NCBI RefSeq assembly: GCF_031846485.1
Contig: NZ_JAVRHQ010000014.1
Location: 1-64,000, forward strand
DNA length: 64,000 nt
Source of the DNA: Autumnicola tepida
GTDB lineage: Bacteria; Bacteroidota; Bacteroidia; Flavobacteriales; Flavobacteriaceae
Reading direction: 5' to 3'
Shown: positions 42,766 through 52,052 of the stretch, in pieces
How the letters are laid out: each line of letters starts with the position of its first letter
Position numbering within the stretch: the first letter of the stretch is position 1
The notes under the pieces: model-generated
Seen by the model: only the letters and a program-made list of their open reading frames with translations
What the model was told of the DNA's origin: nothing
Database searches by the model: none
Made by a program: the position numbers and the translations under genes

Positions 42766-45514
42766 TATCGGAATTACTCTTAATAATCACTTCAGAATTT
42801 TTAAGCTGGACAGCATTGGCTTTCACTTTTATTTCTCCGGTTTTACCTTTTAGCGGTCGCACTATAACAAGTGCTTTTCCGTTGAAGGCTTTTCTTTGAT
42901 GTGAAGGAAAAGGAGTCATATTGGTGGGATCCCCATTATCTGTAGCAACTATTTCCGCAGGACCTTCCACTTCAAATTGAATGTTATTATTTGCAGTGGG
43001 AACGGTCAATCCGTCCTCATCAACCACTTCTACAGTAATAAACGCCAAATCTTTCCCGTTTGCTTTTATTTCTTCGCGATCTGCTGAAATTTTTAAAGCG
43101 GCAGGTTCTCCGGTGGTTCTTACTATATCCTCAGCCCACTTTTCCCCATTTTTATAGGCGATCACTTTTAATTCTCCCGGTTCATAAACCACATCATCCC
43201 ATCTAAGGCGATATTCATATTTGCCCTTTTTCTTCCTTCCCAGAGATTCTCCGTTTAGAAACAATTCTGCTTCGTCTCCTGAAGTATATACATGAACAGG
43301 GGTTATTTCTCCCATTCGCTCCGTCCAGTTCCAGTGCGGTAAAATATGCGCCATGGGATAATCTGGTCTCCAGCGGGATTGATATAAATAGAACCTGTCT
43401 TTCTTAAATCCGGCCAGGTCTATAACCCCAAAATATGAACTACGGGCCAGGTAATAAGGAGTTGGTTCTCCAAGATAATCCCATCCGCTCCATACAAATC
43501 CTCCGGCAACATAAGGATGCTTATCTATTGAGGCAAATACTTTGTCTGGGGAAGCTCCAAAAGGGGTGGTATAAAGACCGTAGGCACTTACATAGTCGTT
43601 CCCGGGATCACCACCGGTGGTGTCACTTACCGGGGCACTTATCCCTTCAGTTACTGGAAAAACATAGGTTCCGCGGCTGCTAACCGCTGCGGCATTTTCA
43701 CTGCTGATAATAGTCTTATCAGGGAATTTTTCGTGAAAGTCAGGATAAAGCGGCGGAGTATTTATGCCTTCTAAATGGTCGTATGCAGGCGCATTTCTAA
43801 TCCCTTCTCCCTGGTAATTTAAGTTGATGACTTGCATAACCTCTGTTATGGGCATATCAGGTTTTGCATAATTGAAAGAAGCAGTGATAGGCCTGGTAGG
43901 ATCTTCTTCATTCACGATACTTCGTAATCCCCTTGCTATTTTAGCTCCTTCTTCCCCGGTGTACTGCTCCCCAACTTCATTGCCTATGCTCCACATGATT
44001 ACGGAAGGATTATTGCGGTCCCTGCGAACCAGCGCACGAAGGTCCTGCTCATGCCATTCAGGAAAAATAAGATGAAAATCTAACGGAGTTTTCTTGCGTT
44101 CCCAGGAATCAAATATTTCATCCACAACCAGAAAGCCCATTTTATCTGTAAGGTCCAGTAGTTCCGGAGCCGGCGGGTTATGGGCCATTCTAATGGCATT
44201 AACGCCCATCTCTTTTAATTCTTCCAGTTGCCGTTCTGCCGCACGCTTATTAAAAGCCGCACCAAGGGCTCCCAGATCATGATGTTGATTTACACCTTTT
44301 ATAAAAATGGGCTCGCCGTTAACTATTACTCCTTTCTCAGGATCAAATTCTACAGACCTTATTCCAAACTGTGTTGTATAGGTATCTACTATCTGCCCAT
44401 TTTGCTTAATTGTAGTTTCTGCAACATACAAATTAGGAGTCTGTGTTGGAGGAGGCCCCCACAATTCCGGATTTTCTATAGTGACGGAATCCTCAATTTT
44501 AATGCTTCCTTTTGCAGGAACTTTCTTTTCAATTTCATCAAAAACCGCAACCGGATCTTTACTTTTTTCAGCATTTTGATTCAAAGAAAAAACTTTTGTA
44601 GTAGTTTTGACCACAGTTTCTTCTTCAGAATCATTAGCAATGGCTACTTCCAGGTCCAGTTCTGCAGAATTTTCAGAAACATTTTTACTTTTAATAAAGG
44701 TGCCCCAGTGTCCCACATGAACCGGATTGGTTTTTACCAGCCAGACATTTCTGTAAATTCCTCCTCCGGGATACCAGCGGGAGGAATTTGGGGGATTATC
44801 AAGGCGAATGGCGATCTGGTTTTCCTGGCCAAAATCTAAATAAGGAGTAAGGTTCAGCCTCCATGAGGAATAACCATAAGGCCAGCCACCGGCCAGTTTA
44901 CCGTTTATCCAGACCATGGCATAAGACATGGCCCCCTCTATGTCCAGAAAAACAGATTTATCCTTATCTGTTTCAGGAACAAAGATCTTTTTGCGATACC
45001 ATGCTACGCCGGGACTTGGTAAACGACCCATTCCACCGCCTACTTCAGCATCCCAGCCTTCTAAGAAAGGTCCTTTAATAGCCCAGTCATGCGGAAGGTT
45101 TACATCTTTCCAGTCGCTATCATCAAAACCTGATTTCACAAAGGAAAAATCTTCTCCCGGATTGCCGGCAGGCCTTTTATACTGTTGAGAAGAATCTTTT
45201 ATAAAATCATTGCCAGTGGGTAATATCCATGGTTTAAGTACCTGCCGGTCTGCGGCAACCTCTACAGCTTCAGTGGGTTTTGCATCTGCCGGTTTATCGT
45301 CGCGGGCATCGGTTACTTCAGGACGTACATCATAAATAAGATCATCAGCTTCTTCTGCGGAAGCGTACTTCATAAATTTCCAGTCCTTATTAATGGAAAT
45401 CCGCTCCCGGGCAGATCTTGAAGTTACTGATTGCGCCTCAGATTCTTTTGGGTAAAAAAGAAGGAATGGCAAGACGAAAATCATTATATCTTGAAAAGAT
45501 TTATATTTTTTCAT
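42755..45514 (-). CDS. GH2 glycosidase (beta-galactosidase/beta-glucuronidase family)
   Basis: 919 aa. Signal peptide to about residue 27 (ESEAQ). GH2 sugar-binding domain (~38-260; WYPGGGIYRNVWL), immunoglobulin-like domain (~262-390), TIM barrel (~395-710) with acid/base Glu513 (WSIGNEVGEQ) and nucleophile Glu606 (IISSENAAA), then two C-terminal beta domains (DUF4982-like ~735-800 and an invasin/Big-like ~805-905). The N-terminal domain has an acidic 60-residue insertion (~51-110). Specificity cannot be read; galactosyl or other decorations on xylan are the contextual guess. It follows a terminator after susD2, so its level may depend on read-through. Confidence 0.88.
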   Translation of the reverse strand: MKKYKSFQDIMIFVLPFLLFYPKESEAQSVTSRSARERISINKDWKFMKYASAEEADDLIYDVRPEVTDARDDKPADAKPTEAVEVAADRQVLKPWILPTGNDFIKDSSQQYKRPAGNPGEDFSFVKSGFDDSDWKDVNLPHDWAIKGPFLEGWDAEVGGGMGRLPSPGVAWYRKKIFVPETDKDKSVFLDIEGAMSYAMVWINGKLAGGWPYGYSSWRLNLTPYLDFGQENQIAIRLDNPPNSSRWYPGGGIYRNVWLVKTNPVHVGHWGTFIKSKNVSENSAELDLEVAIANDSEEETVVKTTTKVFSLNQNAEKSKDPVAVFDEIEKKVPAKGSIKIEDSVTIENPELWGPPPTQTPNLYVAETTIKQNGQIVDTYTTQFGIRSVEFDPEKGVIVNGEPIFIKGVNQHHDLGALGAAFNKRAAERQLEELKEMGVNAIRMAHNPPAPELLDLTDKMGFLVVDEIFDSWERKKTPLDFHLIFPEWHEQDLRALVRRDRNNPSVIMWSIGNEVGEQYTGEEGAKIARGLRSIVNEEDPTRPITASFNYAKPDMPITEVMQVINLNYQGEGIRNAPAYDHLEGINTPPLYPDFHEKFPDKTIISSENAAAVSSRGTYVFPVTEGISAPVSDTTGGDPGNDYVSAYGLYTTPFGASPDKVFASIDKHPYVAGGFVWSGWDYLGEPTPYYLARSSYFGVIDLAGFKKDRFYLYQSRWRPDYPMAHILPHWNWTERMGEITPVHVYTSGDEAELFLNGESLGRKKKGKYEYRLRWDDVVYEPGELKVIAYKNGEKWAEDIVRTTGEPAALKISADREEIKANGKDLAFITVEVVDEDGLTVPTANNNIQFEVEGPAEIVATDNGDPTNMTPFPSHQRKAFNGKALVIVRPLKGKTGEIKVKANAVQLKNSEVIIKSNSDNEL

Positions 45515-45552
45515 GCCTGAAATGATTTAAATTGCTTTTTAAATACTATAAG

Positions 45553-45594
45553 AAAAAATTGGCCGCCCATAGAGTTTCTATGTAGGCAGCCAAT
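45553..45594 (-). terminator. Terminator after susD2
   Basis: On the minus strand ATTGGC...GCCAAT with an inner CATA/TATG pairing forms a long imperfect hairpin. It is followed by six T, 22 bases after the susD2 stop and about 40 before the GH2 start. It probably reduces transcription into GH2 and the esterase. Confidence 0.65.
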
Positions 45595-45615
45595 ATAATT
45601 ATTTGATAAAGTGTA

Positions 45616-47559
45616 TTAATTGTATCCGGGATTTTGATATGCTTCTACATCTCCTTCCATAGCATCCAATTGATTTTGTGGAATAGGACGAAGATAAAGG
45701 TAAGGTTCGATATTTCGGGTTATTGTTTGTGGAGTATGATCTCCAAACGTACTTCCTCCTATTCTATAGGTAGAAGCTTTTTCCTCCCATTTTTGAGTAC
45801 GGACAAGGTCATACCATCGATAGCCTTCACCAAAGTATTCTCTGGATCGCTCTGCAAGAATGTAATCAATATCAATTTCAGCCGGAGTATTTGAAACCAG
45901 TTCATCACTGAAATCGGCAATTTTGGGTTCTTCTTCACTTTTGTCCCAACGCCAGACTCCTGCTCTTGCACGAATAACATTAATTAAATCTCTTGCTGAC
46001 ATGCCAGTAGCGTTTGCACCTTGTACAGCGGCTTCGGCTGCAATAAAATATAATTCTGAGAATTTTGCAATACTCCATGGACGAGTACTACCTGCATTTG
46101 GCTGACCTAATCCCTCGCCATTATCGGTTCTATAAGTTCCGATTTTCCATAGTGATGGATAAGCTATTCTATTTATTCCCATTGGAGCTATTACAAAATC
46201 AGATCTTCCTGGCAATTCTCCACCTCCTACATTACTTTTACCCGGCCCATCAGGATAATTAATAGCAGTTTCAGGTTGTTCATCTAGGAAAGTGAGGATA
46301 GCATCTCCTGGCTCTACAGGTAATCCGTTTGCATTATATAAAACACCTTGATCTATATTACCTTTAGGCCAATTTCCACGATACACTGTGGTAAAAGTAC
46401 CATCGTAACGTGAATCTTGGTCTTTATTATTAAAGGTTTCTGTAATCGCTCCTATAGTAGGTGCCATGGTAGTCCAAGGTCTTCCATACTTTTGCGCAGC
46501 TTCCCTTTGAACAGAACTAACGGTTTCTTCCCAATTGGGAGTCGTTGCACTTCTAATAATTGTATAATTCCAGGTGACCATCCAGCCAGCGAAATTATCT
46601 GGAGCGGAACCAGTACCATAAGTTAGACTACCACCATTATAAAATTGGCTGGTTTCAGTATGATCTGCATAAAGTAAAATTTCGTTATTACGGTCATTCT
46701 CAGCATTATTCACATCATAGTAGGTTGGCTGTAAACCAAAGGGACCAGGATTATTGATAGCAGTGGTTGCTACATCATATGCCTGTTGGTAATACCACTG
46801 GGCATCATGTCCATCAGGATCTGTACGCGGTGCCTCTGGATAGGTTGGAATATTATTAGGATTTTCCAGCCACCAGCCATAGGTGAGATAAGCCTTGGCC
46901 AAGTAAAGCCTGGCCACGGTTTTTGTAGCTCCACCGGTTACCCGTGGATATTCAGGTAAATTATCAACGGCATTAAGTAAATCAGGAAAGACAGTGCGTG
47001 TATAAACTTCAGGAACTGTATTTCTTACGGAAGTTCGAACAGGATTTGTATTAAATACGAGTTCTCCAGCGCCCAAATCTAAAGGCACTCCTCCAAAAGT
47101 TTGTACTAACAAAAAGTAATCAAAGCCACGAAAGAACCTTGCCTCAGCAAGTAGTTCGTCAGAGACACCTACTTCTGTTCCGTTTTCAACAATACCGCTA
47201 GCAGTATTAATGTTAGAATACACGGCATTCCATAGAACATCGGCGCGGCTCGTGCTAGATGTGATATTACCCTGGCCGGAAAGATCCATTACAAGGAAAT
47301 TTTGATCACCATTTGCTCCATAAGTGTATTCATCTGTCCCTGTTTCGGAAGCATTATAATAATAACCTTGACCATAAATGTAGCGAAGGTGAGCATACAT
47401 AGAAGTTAATCCGCCTAATACACCTTCTTCAGTTTGAAAAAAAGAGGGCTCAAAAGTGGCTCTTGGTGTCTCCTCCAAAATATCATCTGAACAGGAAATC
47501 AGCAATAATGCTAGCATCAGGCTCGATATAATGGAAGTTTTTAAATTTATATTTTTCAT
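45616..47559 (-). CDS. susD: SusD-family glycan-binding lipoprotein (2)
   Basis: 647 aa, longer than the first SusD. Lipobox ISC with Cys23, then SDDILEE (acidic surface-export signal). RagB/SusD features: FFQTEEGVLGGLTSMYAHLR, ARFFRGFDYFLLVQTFGGVPLDLG, KTVARLYLAKAYLTYGWW, and the C-terminal ELYFIAAEAAVQGANATG and AERSREYFGEGYRWYDLVRT. Partner of SusC2, 12 bases upstream. Low identity to SusD1 by eye, so the two pairs probably bind different xylan substructures. Confidence 0.95.
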   Translation of the reverse strand: MKNINLKTSIISSLMLALLLISCSDDILEETPRATFEPSFFQTEEGVLGGLTSMYAHLRYIYGQGYYYNASETGTDEYTYGANGDQNFLVMDLSGQGNITSSTSRADVLWNAVYSNINTASGIVENGTEVGVSDELLAEARFFRGFDYFLLVQTFGGVPLDLGAGELVFNTNPVRTSVRNTVPEVYTRTVFPDLLNAVDNLPEYPRVTGGATKTVARLYLAKAYLTYGWWLENPNNIPTYPEAPRTDPDGHDAQWYYQQAYDVATTAINNPGPFGLQPTYYDVNNAENDRNNEILLYADHTETSQFYNGGSLTYGTGSAPDNFAGWMVTWNYTIIRSATTPNWEETVSSVQREAAQKYGRPWTTMAPTIGAITETFNNKDQDSRYDGTFTTVYRGNWPKGNIDQGVLYNANGLPVEPGDAILTFLDEQPETAINYPDGPGKSNVGGGELPGRSDFVIAPMGINRIAYPSLWKIGTYRTDNGEGLGQPNAGSTRPWSIAKFSELYFIAAEAAVQGANATGMSARDLINVIRARAGVWRWDKSEEEPKIADFSDELVSNTPAEIDIDYILAERSREYFGEGYRWYDLVRTQKWEEKASTYRIGGSTFGDHTPQTITRNIEPYLYLRPIPQNQLDAMEGDVEAYQNPGYN

Positions 47560-47571
47560 AGTTAATTTATT

Positions 47572-50500
47572 TTAGAATGTTAAATTAATACCAAACAGGT
47601 AATTTCTAGTAGAAGGGGTATTAGCTCCAATGGTTAAAAGCCTTCTGTTATAGGAAGCTACCGCAGAATTTTCATCTCCATAAGAGTTGGTTACTGGATC
47701 CATTCCTGATTCATCATGATATGGAGAAAATAATACAAATGCATTTTGGACACTGGCATATAATCTTAGCTGATCAGCCCCCAAATTTTCCAGCCAGTCC
47801 TGATCAAAATTGTATCCAAGAGTTATGGTTCGAATCTTTAAATAGGAGGCATCAAAATAACCCAAGGTAGAACCATATTTTGGATTATTATTCGCCTCAA
47901 CTCCTCCCGGTTTTGGATAGCGCGCATCGGTGTTTTCAGGTGTCCAGTAATCTACATCAATATTCCCACGACGTCCGGTCAACAAATTGAGATAACCGGC
48001 TGAACCATATACAGTACTGATAAGGGTTCCGCCTTTTTGAAAAGCACCGACAGCGGTAAGATCGAAATTTTTATATGAAAAGCGAGTGTTAAATCCTCCC
48101 TGGAAGTCAGGGTTAACATCAATAACCTGGCGGTCATCAGGGCCAATTTCCCTCACCGGAACACCATTTTCATCATATTCTCCTGTATATTCTACTTTAA
48201 TCATACCAACGTTGCCTCCGGGTTCAAGGATATCCAGATAAGGATCGTCCTCCTGCCATAGTCCTATTCTTTTATAGTCATAGATTACGTTAATAGGATG
48301 TCCAACAAACCAGCTGTTACCCACATCCTGCTGTGTTCCGGAAGCCAGGGCAACTAATTTATTCTGATTGGAATAAAAGTTTAATCCTGCATCCCAACTG
48401 AACCCATCAGGATTATCTATAATTGTTCCGTTAAGTGAGAGTTCAAAACCTTTGTTTTGAGTCTCACCAATATTAGCGGTATAACTTGCCACACCGGAAG
48501 TAGGTGGAAGACCTACGGCAAGAAGAATGTCATTAGTGTTAGTAATATAATACTCAGCCGTACCGGTAAGACGGTAGTTAAAAAGTGAAAAGTCTACCCC
48601 GTAGTTGTAGGTAGTAGAATATTCCCAGCCAAGATCAGAATTAGGCAGTTGAGAAACGTAATATCCTACCGCATACTCATCAGGTCCAAAGTTATAAGGC
48701 CTTGAAGCAAGATTTCCAAGAGTAGAATAAGGGTCAATTGCCTGATTAGAAGTTTCGCCATAACCTGCACGTAATTTCAGGGAGTTCATCCAGCTAATGT
48801 CATTCATAAAAGTTTCATTGCCAATGTTCCATCCTACAGAGACTGCGGGATAAGTGTGCCATTTATGCCCTTCTGCCAATCTGGAAGAGGCATCAGATCG
48901 AACAGTAGCTGTAAGCATATAACGATTATCATATTCATACATGATTCTTCCCATGTAAGACATTAAGCCACTTTCGTAGTAACCCTGGTTGTTAGGATTG
49001 ATAGTTATTTCTCCGGTTGCCCGGCCTAAATTGTAAAATTGGAATTGATCTGAAGGGATATCACGGGCTCCAATGCTTGAACTGTTAAATCGTGTTTGTT
49101 CAGTAGAGTAAAGACCTACTACATTAATAGTATGTTTTTCATTAAAAGTTCTATCATAAGTAAGTAAATTCTCTACTAGATATCTTGTTGTAGTGGAATT
49201 ATTTATTGAAGCGGTTGAAGGAGTGTCTGGTGAAGCACTAAATACTCCTTGTCCTGTATAACTACCTCCATTGGTGTTTCGGTAGTTGAGGCCTAAATTT
49301 ATACGATACTTCAAACCTTCAACCCCTGGGATTTTAACTTCTCCGAATATGTTGTTGTAGGAACCAAACTCTCTGCTTTGATCTATCCAACTATCTCCTA
49401 GATTTTCCAAACTTTCCCGAGTATATACCCATTGTTCATCTAGAGGCATTCTTATTATCCTTCTAAGGTTACCATCTTCATCATATGGGCTGGCAATTGG
49501 AGATTGAGTTAATAAACCATATATTCCTAAATTCATTCCGTTTCTTATTGAATAATTACTGTTTGTTGATAGCCCAACGCGTACAAAATCTCCAATTTGC
49601 TGATCAAGGTTGGCATTTAGAGAGATACGTTTAAAGTTTTGTTCTGGAATAACTGCTTCGTCCTTTGTATATCCAAGGCTGGCATGATAACTGCCACCTT
49701 CTGTACCTCCGGAAACTCCTAAGTTATGATTTGTAATCAAGCTGTTTTCATAGAACAAATCCTGCCAATCAGTATCAATATCATTAAATTCATCCTGACC
49801 ATTTTCATACCGGCCAGCTGCCTCCCGTAGTGCAACAAATTCCGGACCGCTCATCATAGGGTATTCTCCAAAAACAGTTTTCAAGCCTGAAAAAGCATCA
49901 TAACTAAATTGAGCTTTCTGTCCTTGTTGTCCTGTATTTGTGGTAATTAATACTACCCCATTAGCACCACGGGATCCATAAATAGCTGTTGCTGAAGCAT
50001 CTTTAAGTATATCCATACTTTTTATATCATTAGGATTAATGTCATTCAGTGATCCCGCAAAGGGTACACCGTTTAAGACAATAAGTGGGTCGTTCTCAGC
50101 ATTTAATGAACGTGTTCCTCGTATACGTATTTGCTGAGTGGCACCAGGTTGTGAGGAAGTTTGCGAAAGCTGGACACCTGGCAGGCGGCCTTGTAAAGCT
50201 TCAGAAATATTAGCTGAAGGAACATCTCTTAATTCATCCCCTCCTATAGAGGAAACGGATCCAGTAACCGCTTCTTTTCGCTGGGTACCATACCCTACGA
50301 CAACGATTTCGTCCAGAGCTTCCGTATCTTCTTGCAGGGTAACATCTATAGAAGATCTGCCATTTACGGGAACCTCAGTAGTGGTAAATCCAATAAAGCT
50401 AAACTGGAGCGTCGCATCTGCCGGCACGTTGGAAATACTATAGTTTCCATCAAAATCTGTGGTTGTGCCATTGCTAGTCCCTTTAACCAGAACCGTTACC

Positions 50501-50643
50501 CCGGGAACAGGGCCAGTCTCATCCGTCACAGTTCCTGTTACTGTGGAGGTTTGGGCATTTGCGGCAAAACTAAAAATCAGAAAGAAAAGAAACAATGGTC
50601 TTTTCCATAACTGACTGCCATGAGTTGGTAATTTTTCGATCAT
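47572..50643 (-). CDS. susC: SusC-family TonB-dependent outer-membrane transporter (2)
   Basis: 1023 aa. Signal peptide ending AANAQ (residue 31), carboxypeptidase-D-like domain (VTGTVTDETGPVPGVTVLVK), DEIVVVGYGT (111-120), plug with IRIRGTRSLNAENDPLIVLNG and MDILKDASATAIYGSRGANG, and a barrel ending FGINLTF. The first 120 residues are very close to SusC1 (ETGPVPGVTV, GTSNG, DFDGNY), but the barrel differs, as expected for different cargo. Its promoter carries the shared LacI-type operator, unlike susC1, which has only a weak version. Confidence 0.95.
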   Translation of the reverse strand: MIEKLPTHGSQLWKRPLFLFFLIFSFAANAQTSTVTGTVTDETGPVPGVTVLVKGTSNGTTTDFDGNYSISNVPADATLQFSFIGFTTTEVPVNGRSSIDVTLQEDTEALDEIVVVGYGTQRKEAVTGSVSSIGGDELRDVPSANISEALQGRLPGVQLSQTSSQPGATQQIRIRGTRSLNAENDPLIVLNGVPFAGSLNDINPNDIKSMDILKDASATAIYGSRGANGVVLITTNTGQQGQKAQFSYDAFSGLKTVFGEYPMMSGPEFVALREAAGRYENGQDEFNDIDTDWQDLFYENSLITNHNLGVSGGTEGGSYHASLGYTKDEAVIPEQNFKRISLNANLDQQIGDFVRVGLSTNSNYSIRNGMNLGIYGLLTQSPIASPYDEDGNLRRIIRMPLDEQWVYTRESLENLGDSWIDQSREFGSYNNIFGEVKIPGVEGLKYRINLGLNYRNTNGGSYTGQGVFSASPDTPSTASINNSTTTRYLVENLLTYDRTFNEKHTINVVGLYSTEQTRFNSSSIGARDIPSDQFQFYNLGRATGEITINPNNQGYYESGLMSYMGRIMYEYDNRYMLTATVRSDASSRLAEGHKWHTYPAVSVGWNIGNETFMNDISWMNSLKLRAGYGETSNQAIDPYSTLGNLASRPYNFGPDEYAVGYYVSQLPNSDLGWEYSTTYNYGVDFSLFNYRLTGTAEYYITNTNDILLAVGLPPTSGVASYTANIGETQNKGFELSLNGTIIDNPDGFSWDAGLNFYSNQNKLVALASGTQQDVGNSWFVGHPINVIYDYKRIGLWQEDDPYLDILEPGGNVGMIKVEYTGEYDENGVPVREIGPDDRQVIDVNPDFQGGFNTRFSYKNFDLTAVGAFQKGGTLISTVYGSAGYLNLLTGRRGNIDVDYWTPENTDARYPKPGGVEANNNPKYGSTLGYFDASYLKIRTITLGYNFDQDWLENLGADQLRLYASVQNAFVLFSPYHDESGMDPVTNSYGDENSAVASYNRRLLTIGANTPSTRNYLFGINLTF

Positions 50644-50717
50644 AATGATGTATTTATATTTCTTAGTAATGAAAAGTATAATATGTGTAATTAAACACTT
50701 GTAAATTTTTGATATGA

Positions 50718-50748
50718 TAAATATACATAAATATTCTATTGACGCAAT
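50718..50748 (-). promoter_or_regulatory. Promoter of susC2 overlapping the operator
   Basis: On the minus strand ATTG (50745-50748) is 19 bases from TATATTTA (50718-50725), one mismatch from TAnnTTTG. The -33 TTG is part of the operator half-site TTGCGT, so bound regulator would cover it. The leader is about 70 bases. Confidence 0.45.
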
Positions 50749-50757
50749 CGGTTGCGT
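50742..50757. promoter_or_regulatory. LacI-family operator between susC2 and GH43
   Basis: ACGCAATCGGTTGCGT, identical over 16 bases to the site at 18920. It lies in the 287-base divergent spacer, so one site can control both the susC2-susD2 unit and the GH43-esterase unit. Confidence 0.75.
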
Positions 50758-50930
50758 TAATAAATATAAAATATTTCAAAATTTAACATAAGTAGTTCTA
50801 TTTGAAAAAGATTAAGATGTTGATTTACAATATCATATAATATTTAAAAATTTTACGAATACGATTGATTAAAGATTTTTATACATTAGCTTTTAAAATC
50901 AATACAGAAACACCGTTAAAACACCAGATT

Positions 50931-52034
50931 ATGAAGAACCCTTTTTATTATTCCTTCCTTATACTTACTGCATCTTGCGTGATAAGCTGTGGTGAAAAAA
51001 AGGATAATGATTCCGAAGAAACCACAGTGCAGCAGGATTCGCTAAATGCTCAGGAACAAGAGAATTCCCAGCCCCTGGTAACCGATAATTATACGGCAGA
51101 CCCTTCTGCCCATGTTTTTAATGGCAAAATTTACATTTATCCTTCGCATGACTGGGATTCCGGTATTCCTGAGGATGATATGGGAAGCCATTTTAATATG
51201 AAGGATTATCATGTGTATTCTATGGATAGTGTTGGAGGAGAAGTTCAGGATCATGGGGTTGTTCTTGATGTTGAAGATGTCGAATGGGCAAAAAGGCAAA
51301 TGTGGGCCCCTGATGCAGCTGAAAAAGATGGGACCTATTATCTCTATTTTCCCGCAAAAAATGAAGATGATATTTTTAAAATTGGAGTGGCTACTGCCGA
51401 TAATCCGGCAGGTCCCTTTACGCCGCAGCCGGAGCCTATCGAAAATAGCTTTAGCATAGATCCCGCGGTTTTTGCCGATTCTGATGGGGAATATTATATG
51501 TATTTCGGCGGAATTTGGGGCGGACAATTACAACGCTGGCAATCTGGAAATTATGTTGAAGAGGATAAGTATCCGGCCGATAGCGCAGCTGCCCTTCAGC
51601 CTAAAGTGGCAAAGATGAGTGATGATATGATGGGTTTTGCTGAAGCGCCACGCGACATCAAAATCCTGGATAAAGAAGGAAATGAACTTACCACAGGAGA
51701 TAACGAGAGAAGATTTTTTGAGGCTGCCTGGGTACATAAAATGAATGGCAAATATTATTTCTCCTACTCCACCGGGGACACTCATAAAATTGTTTACGCC
51801 ACAGGGGATAGCCCTTACGGACCTTTTACTTACCAGGGTGTTGTTCTGGAGCCGGTTCTAGGCTGGACGAACCACCACTCAATTGTAGAGTATAACGGCA
51901 AATGGTACCTGTTCTATCATGACAGTTCTTTGTCTGGAGGTAAGACTTACCTTAGAAGTGTTAAAATGACTGAACTTCAGATTAACGAAGATGGGAGCAT
52001 AGAAACCGTAAATGCCATGGTTGAGGCAGAGTAA
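50931..52034 (+). CDS. GH43 glycosidase lipoprotein (probable beta-xylosidase/arabinofuranosidase)
   Basis: 367 aa from ATG at 50931. An upstream TTG in frame (50865) would add 22 residues before the lipoprotein signal, so it is not used. Lipobox ISC (Cys20) and a Glu/Asp/Gln-rich tether follow. Five-bladed GH43 propeller: base Asp57 (TADPSAHVF), pKa modulator Asp177 (SIDPAVF) and acid Glu264 (FFEAAWVHK), with HHSIVEYNGKWYLFYHD near the end. It is single-domain, with no C-terminal sandwich. It starts the operon with the esterase 18 bases downstream and shares the operator with susC2. Confidence 0.9.
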   Translation: MKNPFYYSFLILTASCVISCGEKKDNDSEETTVQQDSLNAQEQENSQPLVTDNYTADPSAHVFNGKIYIYPSHDWDSGIPEDDMGSHFNMKDYHVYSMDSVGGEVQDHGVVLDVEDVEWAKRQMWAPDAAEKDGTYYLYFPAKNEDDIFKIGVATADNPAGPFTPQPEPIENSFSIDPAVFADSDGEYYMYFGGIWGGQLQRWQSGNYVEEDKYPADSAAALQPKVAKMSDDMMGFAEAPRDIKILDKEGNELTTGDNERRFFEAAWVHKMNGKYYFSYSTGDTHKIVYATGDSPYGPFTYQGVVLEPVLGWTNHHSIVEYNGKWYLFYHDSSLSGGKTYLRSVKMTELQINEDGSIETVNAMVEAE

Positions 52035-52052
52035 AATCAGTTCCCATTCATT

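Noticed and set aside
44228..44839. 203-codon open frame antisense to the GH2 gene
   Set aside because: Fully inside GH2 in the opposite direction; composition (Phe/Tyr/Ile/Asn/Arg-rich) is that of a shadow frame.
50865..50930. TTG start for the GH43 lipoprotein
   Set aside because: It would precede the lipoprotein signal with 22 unrelated residues; ATG at 50931 fits.
51042..51527. 161-codon open frame antisense to GH43
   Set aside because: GH43 catalytic motifs on the other strand are intact; the antisense frame shows no motif.
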